Source: Bacteroidota bacterium
GTDB lineage: Bacteria; Bacteroidota; Bacteroidia; Flavobacteriales; Weeksellaceae
Direction: 5' to 3'
Assembly (NCBI GenBank): GCA_018266955.1
Contig: JAFDZI010000024.1
Span: 1 to 53,913, forward strand
Length of the DNA stretch: 53,913 nucleotides
In this document: in pieces, positions 35,755-45,390 of the stretch
Layout: the number at the start of each line of letters is the position of its first letter
Position numbering within the stretch: position 1 is the first letter of the stretch
Position numbers and translations under genes: made by a program
Notes under the pieces: model-generated
What the model was told of the DNA's origin: nothing
Seen by the model: only the letters and a program-made list of their open reading frames with translations
Database searches by the model: none

Positions 35755-37244
35755 AAGGTTTCATTTTCGTTTTCCAAGTCGAATTCATTTTCTAAAGCAT
35801 CGGCTCTGGAAAGTAGATTTTCAGGTAAAGATTTTTTTGCTTTAGCGCCCAATTTTTTGAGATTTTCAGAGGATTTCACTAAGTTTCCTCTGCCACTTAC
35901 CAGCTTATTCATGGCAGCTTGGTACTCGGATTTAGCATCGTCCATTTTACTTCCGACATTAACAAGGTCATTCACAAAACCTGCAAATTTATCATACATC
36001 GCTCCTGCTTGTCGGGCAATTTCTATGGAGTTGTCTTGTTGTTTTTTATTGGTCCACATACTATCAATCGTTTTTAGTGTAGCCAAAAGAGTGGTAGGAG
36101 TTACAATAACAATGCTTTTCTCGAACGCTTTGTTGTAGAGCTGATTGTCTGCATTAATGGCCAAGGCAAAAGCGGGTTCTATAGGAACAAAAAGAAGGAC
36201 GAAATCTGGACTTTCTATATGATATAGGTTTTGGTAGTTTTTACCACTCAACTGCTCAATGTGTCTTTTTAAAGAAAGCAAATGTTCTTGCAGAAATTGC
36301 TCCTTTAGCAAATCATCTTCTTCATTTACCCATCTTTCGTATGCGTTGAGTGATACTTTGGAGTCGATGATCATTTTTTTGCCATCGGGTAGGTTGATGA
36401 TTACATCTGGTTGCAGTCTGCCTTCGTCTGTGCTGTGGCTTTTTTGAACTTCATATTCTCTGTCTTTTTCTAATCCGGATTTTTGTAAGACATTTTCCAA
36501 AATCAATTCGCCCCAGTTGCCCTGAATTTTGTTGTCGCCCTTTAAGGCTTTGGTAAGGTTGACGGCTTCTTCACTCATTTTTTGGTTTAATTCTTTAAGG
36601 CCAATGATTTGTTGGCGAAGTGCAGCGTGGTAATCAATGCTTTCCTTGTGGGTATTTTCAACTTTTTTCTCAAAATCGTTAATTTTTTCCTGTAAAGGAC
36701 CCAAAAGGTTTTTGATGTTTTGTTGGTTTTGAAGCGTAAATTTTTCTGATTTCTCTTCCAAAATTTTATTAGCCAAATTCTGAAACTCATTCTTGGCCAT
36801 TTCTTGAAGTTTCTCTATTTCTTCCTTCTGGGTGTCGAGTTGTTTTTTTAAGTGTTGGTTGTTGGCCGTTAAGTCAGAATGCGAAATTTGTAACTCATTT
36901 CTTTCCTGAACCAACTGCTCCATAGATTCGTATTTTTTTTCAATGTCTGTTTTTAAATCAATGATTTGTTGGTTTTTATAGGCTAATTCACTCCCCAATC
37001 GTCCATTTTCTACTTTAATGGCTTCAGATGAATTTAAAAGTTGACTTTGCTTTTCATTGCATTTGTTCAGTTCACTTTCCAGTTCGTTGAGTTTGTTTAA
37101 ATGATTGGATTCATCGGCTTTTAATTTGATGTTTTCTTGTTGGGTAATTTCCAGATCTTTACGGGAAACTTTGGATGCGTTCACAAAAAAATACGCCAAT
37201 GTGCCACCTAAGATTAAGCCAATAATTAGATATATAATTTCCAT
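35751..37244 (-). CDS. rmuC: DNA recombination protein RmuC
   Basis: The 497-residue protein starts with one hydrophobic segment (EIIYLIIGLILGGTLAYFFV). A long coiled coil follows (about residues 30-210), then the RmuC nuclease-like domain with GNWGELILENVLQKSGL, PDVIINLPDGKKMIIDSK and LLFVPIEPAFALA. In E. coli rmuC limits inversions at short inverted repeats. It starts four bases after the radA stop. Confidence 0.94.
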   Translation of the reverse strand: MEIIYLIIGLILGGTLAYFFVNASKVSRKDLEITQQENIKLKADESNHLNKLNELESELNKCNEKQSQLLNSSEAIKVENGRLGSELAYKNQQIIDLKTDIEKKYESMEQLVQERNELQISHSDLTANNQHLKKQLDTQKEEIEKLQEMAKNEFQNLANKILEEKSEKFTLQNQQNIKNLLGPLQEKINDFEKKVENTHKESIDYHAALRQQIIGLKELNQKMSEEAVNLTKALKGDNKIQGNWGELILENVLQKSGLEKDREYEVQKSHSTDEGRLQPDVIINLPDGKKMIIDSKVSLNAYERWVNEEDDLLKEQFLQEHLLSLKRHIEQLSGKNYQNLYHIESPDFVLLFVPIEPAFALAINADNQLYNKAFEKSIVIVTPTTLLATLKTIDSMWTNKKQQDNSIEIARQAGAMYDKFAGFVNDLVNVGSKMDDAKSEYQAAMNKLVSGRGNLVKSSENLKKLGAKAKKSLPENLLSRADALENEFDLENENETL

Positions 37245-37248
37245 TTTT

Positions 37249-38598
37249 TTAAAATAATTTATCGTGAAAGTCTTCTATTTTGTTTACATTTTCTATGTTG
37301 ATGCCAAACTTTTTCTTCGACAGTTTATTCAATCCCGAGATGAATATTTTTTCGTACCCTAATTTTTCTGCTTCAGTTATTCTGTTTTCAATTTGTGGGA
37401 TGGGTCTTATTTCTCCACTCAATCCAATTTCGCCAGCAAAGCAATATTTTTCCGAGATAGCACAATCTTCATTACTGGAGAGAATAGCGGCAACCACAGC
37501 TAAATCTAGCGCGGGGTCATCGGTTTTTATTCCACCGGTTATATTCAAGAAAACATCTTTGGTGGCCAACTGAAAGCCAGCTCTTTTTTCCAATACCGCC
37601 AGTAGCATGTTGAGTCTTTTGGCATCAAATCCGGTACAGCTTCTTTGTGGTGTTCCGTAAACAGCAGAGCTTACCAAGGCTTGGATTTCCAATAGCATGG
37701 GGCGGTTGCCCTCAATGGTAACGGCTACGGCGTTGCCAGATAGTTCTTCGGATTTTTTGGTGATGAGTAGTTCCGATGGGTTTTTTATTTCCTTTAATCC
37801 TTGAGTGATCATCTCATAAATTCCGATTTCGCTGGTAGAGCCAAAACGGTTTTTGTTGGCTCTTAATAAGCGGAAAAGATGGTTTCTATCGCCATCAAAG
37901 TTGAGGACTACATCGACCATGTGTTCCAAAACTTTGGGTCCGGCAATTTGTCCGTCTTTGGTAATATGTCCTACTAAAATGGTTGGGATGTTATTTTCTT
38001 TCGCAAATTTGATTAGTTCTGATGAGCATTCTCTAATCTGAGAAACTGTTCCTGGTGAACTTTCCAATACTTGGGATTGTAGCGTTTGTATGGAATCTAC
38101 AATCATAAGATCAGGATTCAGGGTTTTGGCTTCTTTCAATATTTTCTCCATTGATGTTTCTGTGTAGAGAAAGCATTGTGGATTTTGAATGTCGGTTATT
38201 CTATCGGCACGCATTTTAATCTGTGAGGCACTTTCTTCACCAGAAACATAAAGAATTTTTTTCTTCATTTTTAGCGCAAGCTGAAGTAATAGGGTTGATT
38301 TGCCTATGCCGGGTTCGCCACCGATAAGTGTTACGGAGCCTAAGACGATACCACCACCCAATACACGATTCAGTTCTTCACTTACTGTTTTTAGTCTTTG
38401 TTCGCTGCCTGTTTCTACCTCGGTAATGTTGATTATTTTTTGCTTACCGCTCCCGATGATGTCGTATTGCGCTGTTTTTTTTTCTATGATTTCTTCGGTA
38501 AGTGTGTTCCAAGCACCACAATTTTTGCATTGCCCCAGCCATTGTGGAAATTGAGAGCCACAAGCATTGCAGATGTATGCTGTTTTTAGTTTTGCCAT
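37249..38598 (-). CDS. radA: DNA repair protein RadA
   Basis: RadA is a RecA-like helicase that assists branch migration in recombinational repair. The 449-residue protein has an N-terminal zinc finger (Cys10, Cys13, Cys24, Cys27), the Walker A motif GGEPGIGKST (residues 93-102), the diagnostic KNRFG (249-253) and a C-terminal Lon-protease-like domain (AVTIEGNRPMLLEIQALV). It leads an operon with rmuC and the SpoU methylase. Confidence 0.97.
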   Translation of the reverse strand: MAKLKTAYICNACGSQFPQWLGQCKNCGAWNTLTEEIIEKKTAQYDIIGSGKQKIINITEVETGSEQRLKTVSEELNRVLGGGIVLGSVTLIGGEPGIGKSTLLLQLALKMKKKILYVSGEESASQIKMRADRITDIQNPQCFLYTETSMEKILKEAKTLNPDLMIVDSIQTLQSQVLESSPGTVSQIRECSSELIKFAKENNIPTILVGHITKDGQIAGPKVLEHMVDVVLNFDGDRNHLFRLLRANKNRFGSTSEIGIYEMITQGLKEIKNPSELLITKKSEELSGNAVAVTIEGNRPMLLEIQALVSSAVYGTPQRSCTGFDAKRLNMLLAVLEKRAGFQLATKDVFLNITGGIKTDDPALDLAVVAAILSSNEDCAISEKYCFAGEIGLSGEIRPIPQIENRITEAEKLGYEKIFISGLNKLSKKKFGINIENVNKIEDFHDKLF

Positions 38599-38715
38599 TG
38601 TACAAAATTCTTAAAAATAAATGAGAAAAAAGAGGCATTTTTTTAATTTAAAAGATTGCTTAACAAAAGAAATTGGTTGGTTTTCCAATATTCAAAAATA
38701 GATTAAGCTATATCG

Positions 38716-38931
38716 TCAGGGGTTTTCATCGTCAGTATATTCAATAATATCGCCCGGTGTGCAGTTCAACGCCTTGCAAATTGCCTCCAAAGTGGAGAAT
38801 CTAATGGCTTTCGCTTTACCGGTTTTTAAAATGGATAGGTTGGATAGTGTAAGGCCTACTTTTTCTGATAGTTCGTTTAGAGACATTTTTCTTTTGGCCA
38901 TCATCACATCTAAATTAATTATAATAGCCAT
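38716..38931 (-). CDS. Small XRE-family HTH regulator
   Basis: The 71-residue protein is a single helix-turn-helix (SLNELSEKVGLTLSNLSILKTG, then STLEAICKALNCTPGDI) with an acidic tail. This type usually accompanies DUF2975 membrane proteins. It starts three bases after the DUF2975 stop, so both are in one operon. It probably regulates that operon or a response sensed by the membrane partner (inference). Confidence 0.9.
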   Translation of the reverse strand: MAIIINLDVMMAKRKMSLNELSEKVGLTLSNLSILKTGKAKAIRFSTLEAICKALNCTPGDIIEYTDDENP

Positions 38932-38934
38932 GGT

Positions 38935-39471
38935 TTATACGGTTAATTCGTTTTCGTTTTGTAATTCAACTCCTTTTTTTAAAATAAAAGCAATAATGTA
39001 GAGTATGGCTCCCATAAGGATGAATGCAGATCTATCGTCCGAAAATATTGTTTTTGATTGCATCATTGGAAAATAAAAAACCAATTTTTTTATGATTTGA
39101 TGACCTAAAATACCCAATGCACCTATGCTAAGTGTAATGGTGCTGAGTTGAGAAATAATATTGGCTACCCTTTCGTTGAATGGTTGTTTTAAATTAAGTC
39201 GATGCATAAGTTGGGTTACTTTGTAGAATAAAAAAGATTTGAGGATGACGGTGCAAAGAATTAAACTATAAACGGTATAAAAGGAAATTGGGCTTTCGGT
39301 ATAAAGAGGAGATAAGTCTAATTTCTGATAAAGGTTTGGGATGCTTTCGGGTTTAACAATGGTGAAAATAAAGTTGACCAAATAACCTCCGGCTTCTATT
39401 GATAATCCAACGAAAATGAGCCACGACAGGATGAGTAAAGCCCAGAATACAAATTGATGTGTTGTTTTCAT
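38935..39471 (-). CDS. DUF2975-type four-helix membrane protein
   Basis: The 178-residue protein has four hydrophobic segments, at about residues 8-38, 65-90, 110-130 and 145-170, in the pattern of DUF2975 proteins, with FNERVANIISQLSTITL as the central cytoplasmic motif. The start at 39471 (MKTTHQFVF) is chosen because the longer frame to 39609 has no hydrophobic or family-like sequence and enters the repeat at 39618. The XRE regulator follows immediately. Confidence 0.82.
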   Translation of the reverse strand: MKTTHQFVFWALLILSWLIFVGLSIEAGGYLVNFIFTIVKPESIPNLYQKLDLSPLYTESPISFYTVYSLILCTVILKSFLFYKVTQLMHRLNLKQPFNERVANIISQLSTITLSIGALGILGHQIIKKLVFYFPMMQSKTIFSDDRSAFILMGAILYIIAFILKKGVELQNENELTV

Positions 39472-39567
39472 GATGTTCAATTTTATAATTTGATGGTGTA
39501 AAAATAATAAATATTTATTGGTAAACGATAAAAAATTATTATTATTAAATTGTGTCGGGTTGGTGTC

Positions 39568-39580
39568 GCTCCTACGGAGC
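39568..39580. repeat. Short inverted repeat GCTCC-TAC-GGAGC
   Basis: A perfect five-pair hairpin with a three-base loop lies just before the Flavo-1-like copy 2, in an otherwise GC-rich island of the AT-rich intergenic region. Confidence 0.5.
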
Positions 39581-39617
39581 TCCGCACTTTGGTCTTTCTG
39601 TCGTGGCACTATCCGTT

Positions 39618-39725
39618 GTTATAGTCCTGATTGCAGTGGAAATCCCACAGCGAGGAACGAGCGAGGAATTGTAACGGAAAGCAGGCACGACTAGTGTGGC
39701 GAGGATAAATGGTGATACTCCTAAA
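39618..39725 (+). ncRNA. Flavo-1-like structured repeat, copy 2
   Basis: The 68-base core matches copy 1 (27359-27426) with three transitions. CCTG (39626-39629) pairs with CAGG (39682-39685) and TTGCA (39631-39635) with TGTAA (39670-39674). In that helix two pairs change between the copies (T-G to C-G and G-C to G-T) without loss of pairing. It lies antisense to both flanking genes. Confidence 0.6.
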
Positions 39726-39733
39726 AATAGAAA

Positions 39734-42700
39734 TTAGAAACTCGCCTTAACCTGCATACTGCCTATGTGAATGGTTCTGTCGCCGGAATTACGGCCTTCG
39801 TAGTTGATGTTGAGAATGATGAAAGCATTGATGTTTTGCTGCACGAAAACCGACCATACTTGGTTTTTACCAGGCTTTAGACCATCCAGCATTTGGTTGC
39901 CGACCAACGAGAAATTATTGCCAGTAAAATCGTTGTTGATAAAGGAGAAACTCCCTCGGATGGAGGTTTTTTTCTTGTCCCATTGCAGGCTTCCGGTAAG
40001 GTCCAACGATTTGAGTTGTTCCAATCCATCGGTGCGATTTTTATGACGGTAAGCTGTGGAAAGTTCGGCTTGTAGGCTCTCGATGAGCTTATAGGTGGCT
40101 TTGGGTTTGGTTTCCAGATGTACGAGTGAGAAATTCCTTGTATCGAACATTTGGGAGGAATTTCTGATGTTTTGTGCCGAGTTTTCCCAATCGATGCGAA
40201 ATGTTTTGCTGAACCAATAGCCTAAAGTGAGGAAATGGGCATTTTGTTTCCTTTCTTCGTTGCTGAAATTGGCATTGATGAGGTTTTGGTTGTTGATCCA
40301 GCGATAGGTACCATTCCAACCCGAAATTTCGGTAGGGTTGAATTGCAATGCGGCCAAAATATTTTGGTTTTTTAGAATTTGTTCCTCGTTTTTCTCAAAT
40401 GGGTTGAGCACAAGGGTTTTGTCCTTTTTTAGATAGGAATTTTGTGAGTTGAGTGAAAGGTTGATGTTCCATCTTTTCAGAAACTTATTTTCGGAGCTAA
40501 AGACAACCGCTGGATTCACGAACAAAGCAAGAGAAAGTTTGTTTTTGTTGGAAGGAATGTAGCGCACCGAGTTGGTGTATATACGGATGTATTGGGCAAG
40601 GTCTGCATATTCTGCAATTTCAAACTCGTCCAATTGTTGTATGCCATCGCCGTTGTAATCGGTCCATTTATAAATTCCTTTGCCATCGGTTACTTTTATG
40701 TATTGAAATTCTCTTTGCGCTTCTTGTCCGTTGCCCAGTTCATAAAAAGCCTGTAATCTCATTCCGTTTTGGAAAAGCTGTTGGTTGTAGGTAAGGTTTC
40801 CGATGATGAAGTCAGAATTGACTTGGTTGTCAATCTCTTGATTTTTGTAAAAGAATTTTCTGTAGTGTACCAAGGCGTTCAGCGTGGTTTTTTCAGTTTT
40901 AATGATGGAGCTTTCTGCGACAAAGCCTAAGATGTTATTCATTTTTTGTAAACGGTTGTCTCGAATAGAGTCGTTGGTACGGAAATAGACTTTGGTCATA
41001 AGCTTTGTTCTTGTGGAGTCGCCGATTTTGTGTTGTGCAAAAACTTCTTTCCAGCTGAAGCTTGTTACTTCTTTTTGGTTGGTTAGGTTGTAATTTTTCA
41101 AGTTGTGTTCCATGGCGGCTCCTATTCCCCAGCTGTGTTTTTTGCCGAGGTGTTCTGCCAGGATATTTCCTTTGGAGTATTGGCTATTAAGGTCGGTAGC
41201 CTCTGTTTTTAGGTAAGAGAGATAAGCTTTTGTCGCCCATTTATTTTTTTTCCAACCCCAGTCAATTTCGTTTTTCAGTCCATTATAGGCATCTTTTTCG
41301 TCCAATAAATTAAAACGATAATTAAGGAAAGTGCTTTTTCCCCATTGGTTAAGGAAGCTAAGTGCCCATCGGTTTTGTAATTTTTGGTTAAACTCTTGTA
41401 GGAGGTTGAAGTCACGGGCAAATTCCACATCATTGATGCGGTCTAAAACATGAAATCTAGAGGAAATTCTTTGCCATTCTATTGTCGGTGTACCAGTCCA
41501 TGAATTTTTGGTAAACGCTTTTGTGGCGTAAATTCTCGATGCAAAACCAGTATTTTCGCTGGAATCTTTGGAGGAGAAAAGATTGGGATCGAAATTACTG
41601 ATGGAAATATCCGCACCAATTTTACCATTATTGATTAAATATTCTGTGTTGAATGAAAAAACCTGTGCTTGTTGTGGTGCCGGCAATTTGCGTACCGCTC
41701 GATATTCTCCATTTCCTGGTCCAACAAATTCAAATATTCTTCCGTTATTGGTACTTTGTTTTAAGGAATAATCACCCATATTTTTACCAAAATAGGTAAA
41801 GGAAACTTGGTAAAGGGTTCCTGTATTTTGATTGGTGTATTGGTAGTAATTCCCATTAGGGTCGCTGATGAGCTGGTACAAGACTTTGTTTACATCATAT
41901 TCTGTACTCACTCCTGATGGGGCGTACATCAATTCCGGATTGTTACCTGCTTCACTAAGGATTTTTTCGTCTTCTTTGCTAAGGTTAAGCGCAAGAGGAG
42001 CATTTGGGTTGTCGTTTTCTAAAAACCAATTAAAGCCTAGCTTCAGTTTCTCTCTTTCGTGTTTCAGACTTCCGGTAATCAGATATCTAGCGTAGTTTCT
42101 GTTGGTATAGTTATAAGAAATGGTAATGAAATTTTGTTTCAGTATCGGTCTGTAGGAGGTGAAACTCACCTCGCCAGTATTATAATTGATGGTGTAGTCT
42201 AGGTTTTCGCCTCGTTTCATCAGTATTCCATCAATAAAGACTTGTTCGGATCCCGAAATAATGGTGATGAACTGTTCTCCGTTTTTCCCGGTCAGTCGGT
42301 AAGGACCTTGGTTGCCTTCAATTCCTTGAAAGCGGATACGGTGAAATTCACTTCGGGCAACCCCACCAGAAACATCGATGTAGGTTTTGTTGATTTTTCC
42401 AAACTGAGTAAGGAATTGCAGTCCCATGCTTCTTCTTTGGTAGCGTCCGAAGTAGGTTTTGTCGTCCAATATGTCTAAGTGGCCGGCACGGATAATGGAG
42501 TGGTTTTTAATGTTGAGTTGCACAAAAATTTTATCGAATTCCTCCAAGGTTTGGGTGTAACCATCGGCTTGTATGGGCAGGTTGTGGTCCGAAATGGAAG
42601 CCAAAACAGAAATGTCGGGCGAGAGTTTACCGGAAATTTGTAGGTCCATGGAGCTTTGTACCGATGAACCTTGGTTGTTGCCAAAAGTTAACCCCCGAAT

Positions 42701-42967
42701 AATGGAGCCTTTGGAGTTGAGGTCGCCCAGAAATCTTTGTTTATTGGGTTTGATGAGGACTTCTTCATCCACCACGATTTTATTTTTAAGTTTTAGAAAG
42801 TCTAAAGTGTCTCTAGTGAAGAAATCTTTTTGAAGTTTAGCGGATAAAATGGAATCTCTTTTTAGTGAATCTTTCTTCAAGTTGGGGTTTTCCCACGAGA
42901 ATACTTGAGCATAAGAATAACAAATGCTTGTTAAGAAAAACAATAAGATAATGAGATTTCGTTTCAA
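39734..42967 (-). CDS. Large outer-membrane beta-barrel protein of unknown function
   Basis: The 1077-residue protein has a signal peptide (LIILLFFLTSICYSYAQ) and then a long barrel rich in aromatic strands, ending VKASF. The conserved early part (GSIIRGLTFGNNQGSSVQSS, IQADGYTQTLEEFDKIFVQL) is recurrent in flavobacterial outer-membrane proteins, and some features (RAGHLDI, YNTGEVSFTS) recall cell-surface proteins such as SprA. A segment near residue 770 (DYNGDGIQQLDEFEIAEYAD) is a calcium-loop-like motif typical of such proteins. The start is TTG; no ATG occurs in the first 150 codons. The function is unknown. Confidence 0.8.
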   Translation of the reverse strand: MKRNLIILLFFLTSICYSYAQVFSWENPNLKKDSLKRDSILSAKLQKDFFTRDTLDFLKLKNKIVVDEEVLIKPNKQRFLGDLNSKGSIIRGLTFGNNQGSSVQSSMDLQISGKLSPDISVLASISDHNLPIQADGYTQTLEEFDKIFVQLNIKNHSIIRAGHLDILDDKTYFGRYQRRSMGLQFLTQFGKINKTYIDVSGGVARSEFHRIRFQGIEGNQGPYRLTGKNGEQFITIISGSEQVFIDGILMKRGENLDYTINYNTGEVSFTSYRPILKQNFITISYNYTNRNYARYLITGSLKHEREKLKLGFNWFLENDNPNAPLALNLSKEDEKILSEAGNNPELMYAPSGVSTEYDVNKVLYQLISDPNGNYYQYTNQNTGTLYQVSFTYFGKNMGDYSLKQSTNNGRIFEFVGPGNGEYRAVRKLPAPQQAQVFSFNTEYLINNGKIGADISISNFDPNLFSSKDSSENTGFASRIYATKAFTKNSWTGTPTIEWQRISSRFHVLDRINDVEFARDFNLLQEFNQKLQNRWALSFLNQWGKSTFLNYRFNLLDEKDAYNGLKNEIDWGWKKNKWATKAYLSYLKTEATDLNSQYSKGNILAEHLGKKHSWGIGAAMEHNLKNYNLTNQKEVTSFSWKEVFAQHKIGDSTRTKLMTKVYFRTNDSIRDNRLQKMNNILGFVAESSIIKTEKTTLNALVHYRKFFYKNQEIDNQVNSDFIIGNLTYNQQLFQNGMRLQAFYELGNGQEAQREFQYIKVTDGKGIYKWTDYNGDGIQQLDEFEIAEYADLAQYIRIYTNSVRYIPSNKNKLSLALFVNPAVVFSSENKFLKRWNINLSLNSQNSYLKKDKTLVLNPFEKNEEQILKNQNILAALQFNPTEISGWNGTYRWINNQNLINANFSNEERKQNAHFLTLGYWFSKTFRIDWENSAQNIRNSSQMFDTRNFSLVHLETKPKATYKLIESLQAELSTAYRHKNRTDGLEQLKSLDLTGSLQWDKKKTSIRGSFSFINNDFTGNNFSLVGNQMLDGLKPGKNQVWSVFVQQNINAFIILNINYEGRNSGDRTIHIGSMQVKASF

Positions 42968-43062
42968 ATTTCGTAAAGTTTATTTTGTACGGTTGTGAAA
43001 TTTTAATTTTAAGATGAGTTATAAGTATTTCATTAACAAATAATTAATATTTAAATTTTTGT

Positions 43063-43090
43063 TTGATTGGATTTTTATTCATTACTTTTG
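43063..43090 (+). promoter_or_regulatory. Promoter of the T9SS cargo gene
   Basis: TTG at 43063-43065, 17 bases, then TACTTTTG at 43083-43090. The transcript would start near 43097, downstream of the alternative TTG codon at 43067, which supports ATG 43118. Confidence 0.72.
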
Positions 43091-43117
43091 CAATATAAAT
43101 ATTTAAACTTAGAAATT

Positions 43118-43897
43118 ATGAAAAAATTGTATTCTTTATTTGCTGTGGCAGCCATAGCTGTAACGGTAAGTGCACAAACAAATTTGATTACAAATCCAGG
43201 TTTTGAAAACTGGACAGCTGGTAAACCAGATGGTTGGTATACATCAGGGATTACATTTACTCAATCAACCAATCCAGTTCACAGTGGAACCTATGCAGCA
43301 GGGGTTGAAGCACCTGCAAGTAGTAATAAAACGACAAACCCTACTCCTGATATCCCAGTTACACAAGGTGTAACTTATGTGTATTCTGGTTGGTATTTGG
43401 ATAATGTAACTAATGCTAAATTCAAATATTGGAATCAATTTAGAACAGCTTCTGCGGATACTGGAGGGAATAATATGCAGTCGGGTTCAGATTCAGTAAA
43501 TAACCCTGCTTGGGTGCAATTTTATGCAGAAGCTCAACCTAATGCAAATGCCGTTGTTGCAAGACCAGGATTAAGAGTCTATCCTGAAACGGGAGGGTCA
43601 GGTGTTATTTATTTTGATGACATCATGTTCTACGACAAAGCAACATTGTCAACTATTGATATAAAAGAATTTGACAAACAAGTTAAAATGAATACTTTGG
43701 TAGAGAATGAATTGAAGTTGCAATTACCTTCAAAATCAACAGTAAATATCTACAGTGTGGATGGTAAACTAATTTCTTCCAACAGAGTAAACGATGGTGA
43801 ATCGATTAATGTATCTCATTTGAATACTGGGAATTATTTGGTAACAGTTCAAGATAATTTTCAAAATAAGATTAGCAGAAAAATCATCAAAAAATAA
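43118..43897 (+). CDS. Secreted protein with carbohydrate-binding-like domain and T9SS sorting signal
   Basis: The 259-residue protein has a signal peptide ending VSAQ. A jelly-roll-type domain (about residues 22-180) starts LITNPGFENWTAGKPDGW and includes VIYFDDIMFYD, a pattern seen in CBM-like and surface domains. The C-terminal type A sorting domain (about 195-259) has VNIYSVDGKLIS, LNTGNYLVTV and ends KIIKK. It lacks an evident catalytic domain, so it may be a binding or adhesion protein. The start at 43118 is set by the promoter and signal peptide. Confidence 0.87.
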   Translation: MKKLYSLFAVAAIAVTVSAQTNLITNPGFENWTAGKPDGWYTSGITFTQSTNPVHSGTYAAGVEAPASSNKTTNPTPDIPVTQGVTYVYSGWYLDNVTNAKFKYWNQFRTASADTGGNNMQSGSDSVNNPAWVQFYAEAQPNANAVVARPGLRVYPETGGSGVIYFDDIMFYDKATLSTIDIKEFDKQVKMNTLVENELKLQLPSKSTVNIYSVDGKLISSNRVNDGESINVSHLNTGNYLVTVQDNFQNKISRKIIKK

Positions 43898-43915
43898 ATT
43901 TTTATTTAAGATAAT

Positions 43916-43949
43916 AAAACCGGGCGCGCCAAAGGCGCGCCCGGTTTTT
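43916..43949 (+). terminator. Perfect GC-rich terminator after the T9SS cargo gene
   Basis: AAAACCGGGCGCGCC pairs perfectly with GGCGCGCCCGGTTTT around AAA, giving 15 pairs, followed by T residues. The flanking A and T tracts suggest it works in both directions, also serving the hydrolase gene on the minus strand. Confidence 0.93.
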
Positions 43950-44010
43950 GTTGTTATATGTTGAAAAGAATGTGTAACGAGATTTAATACTATTGTGTCA
44001 TCATACAAAT

Positions 44011-45390
44011 TTATGGCAAAGAAAGAATCCAATCGGCAATGGTAGCCAAGGCTTGAGGTGAAAAAGTTTCTTCAATCTGGCCATATTCCGATGGATTTCC
44101 GGTGGTTGCTTTTTGGAATAGATGATTTAAACCCACAAGTTCAATGGTTTTAAAATGTTTATTTCCCGCTTTTAACAATGCTTTTTCTATGCCTTTCAAG
44201 TTATCTTTAGCTGTAACCTGCATATCCAAACTTCCGTTGAGGGCCAAAGTAGGAATTTTTACTTTAGATAAATAATCGGATGGGTTAAATTTTAAAAAAT
44301 ACAAAAACCATGATGAGGTGATCACATTGAGTTGTTCTTGTGCTTTTTCTTTGATAACCTCGGGGGAAATACTTGTACCAACACTTTTCTGAAGTTGCTC
44401 TTCCAATAGAGGAAGTACATCTCTTTGTATGTTATTTCCTTTGTAATGGATTATTTTTTGGTAAACTTCTGTGTTTACTTTCTCGTTTTGTTTCAAAATT
44501 TCCTCAGATAAACCCGCAATTTTACCCATATTGTTGTTTTGTTCTACCATCAGTTGGGTAATAGGTATGCCTGGGGCGGCCAATAAAATTATAAATCGTA
44601 CCGATTTGTTTTCCGTAGCTACCATGGGAGCAATCATTCCACCTTCGGAATGTCCCATAAGTCCAATGTTGGTGTATCCTTTTTGTTTTAAAAATTCAAC
44701 AGCCGATGCAATGTCGGTAGCGAAGTCGGCCGTGGTAGCTTCTTTTTTTCCGGCTTCGGATTTCCCTGCGCCTCGGTCGTCCATTCTAAGGCTGGCAATG
44801 CCTTTTTGGGCTAAGTAATCGGCTATAACAGCAAAAGGCTTATGTTCGAATAGCTCTTCGTCCCTATTTTGGGTGCCACTTCCTGTAATCATGACGACAA
44901 TGGGAGAGGATTTTCTGAAATTTTTTGGGACAACCAAAGAACCAGCCAGCCGATTTCCTTGTTGGTTATTTAGGATATCAGCTTCTTCCACTTGGTAGGA
45001 GAAAGGCGGTTGTGGTGTTTGTGGTCGGGTAAGTTTTGCTTGCTCGGGAGTCACTTTTTGTAAAACCAAAGCTAGGGAAAAACCATTTTGTACAAAATTT
45101 CCATTCAATGCACCATCGATTATTTTTCCTTTGAATATCGCATTCATGGCGGTTTGTGTTAGGGTAATTTCGTCTTGGTTCACCTCGGTTTTGTCCACTG
45201 GTATTCCCAAAGCGCCTTGCATTGGCGAATCGATGGTGGCACTGTATTGTTTTTCCTTTTTATGAATATGGAAAACCAAAGGTAATTTTTGCCCCATGAC
45301 ATCTAGGTCGCCTTTCCATGTGCCCACAAAATCTTGGGCGAAGATTTGTGCTCCCCAAAAACTTAAAATAAGTAAGGTAAGTTGTTTCAT
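44011..45390 (-). CDS. Secreted alpha/beta-hydrolase
   Basis: The 459-residue protein has a signal peptide (ending IFAQ) and an N-terminal beta domain (about 20-115, DFVGTWKGDL). An alpha/beta hydrolase domain follows, with SPIVVMITGSGTQNRDEE (about 162-179), MDDRGAGKS, the nucleophile Ser248 in GHSEGG, Asp in NGSLDMQV and His in GLNHLF. It is probably a periplasmic or secreted esterase-like enzyme; the substrate is unknown. Its start codon lies 10 bases after a TAA in an element resembling those before fabD and the YIP1 gene. Confidence 0.88.
   Translation of the reverse strand: MKQLTLLILSFWGAQIFAQDFVGTWKGDLDVMGQKLPLVFHIHKKEKQYSATIDSPMQGALGIPVDKTEVNQDEITLTQTAMNAIFKGKIIDGALNGNFVQNGFSLALVLQKVTPEQAKLTRPQTPQPPFSYQVEEADILNNQQGNRLAGSLVVPKNFRKSSPIVVMITGSGTQNRDEELFEHKPFAVIADYLAQKGIASLRMDDRGAGKSEAGKKEATTADFATDIASAVEFLKQKGYTNIGLMGHSEGGMIAPMVATENKSVRFIILLAAPGIPITQLMVEQNNNMGKIAGLSEEILKQNEKVNTEVYQKIIHYKGNNIQRDVLPLLEEQLQKSVGTSISPEVIKEKAQEQLNVITSSWFLYFLKFNPSDYLSKVKIPTLALNGSLDMQVTAKDNLKGIEKALLKAGNKHFKTIELVGLNHLFQKATTGNPSEYGQIEETFSPQALATIADWILSLP

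Noticed and set aside
39472..39609. 46-residue N-terminal extension of the DUF2975 protein
   Set aside because: It has no hydrophobic or conserved character and starts in repeat-rich DNA; the ATG at 39471 fits the family.
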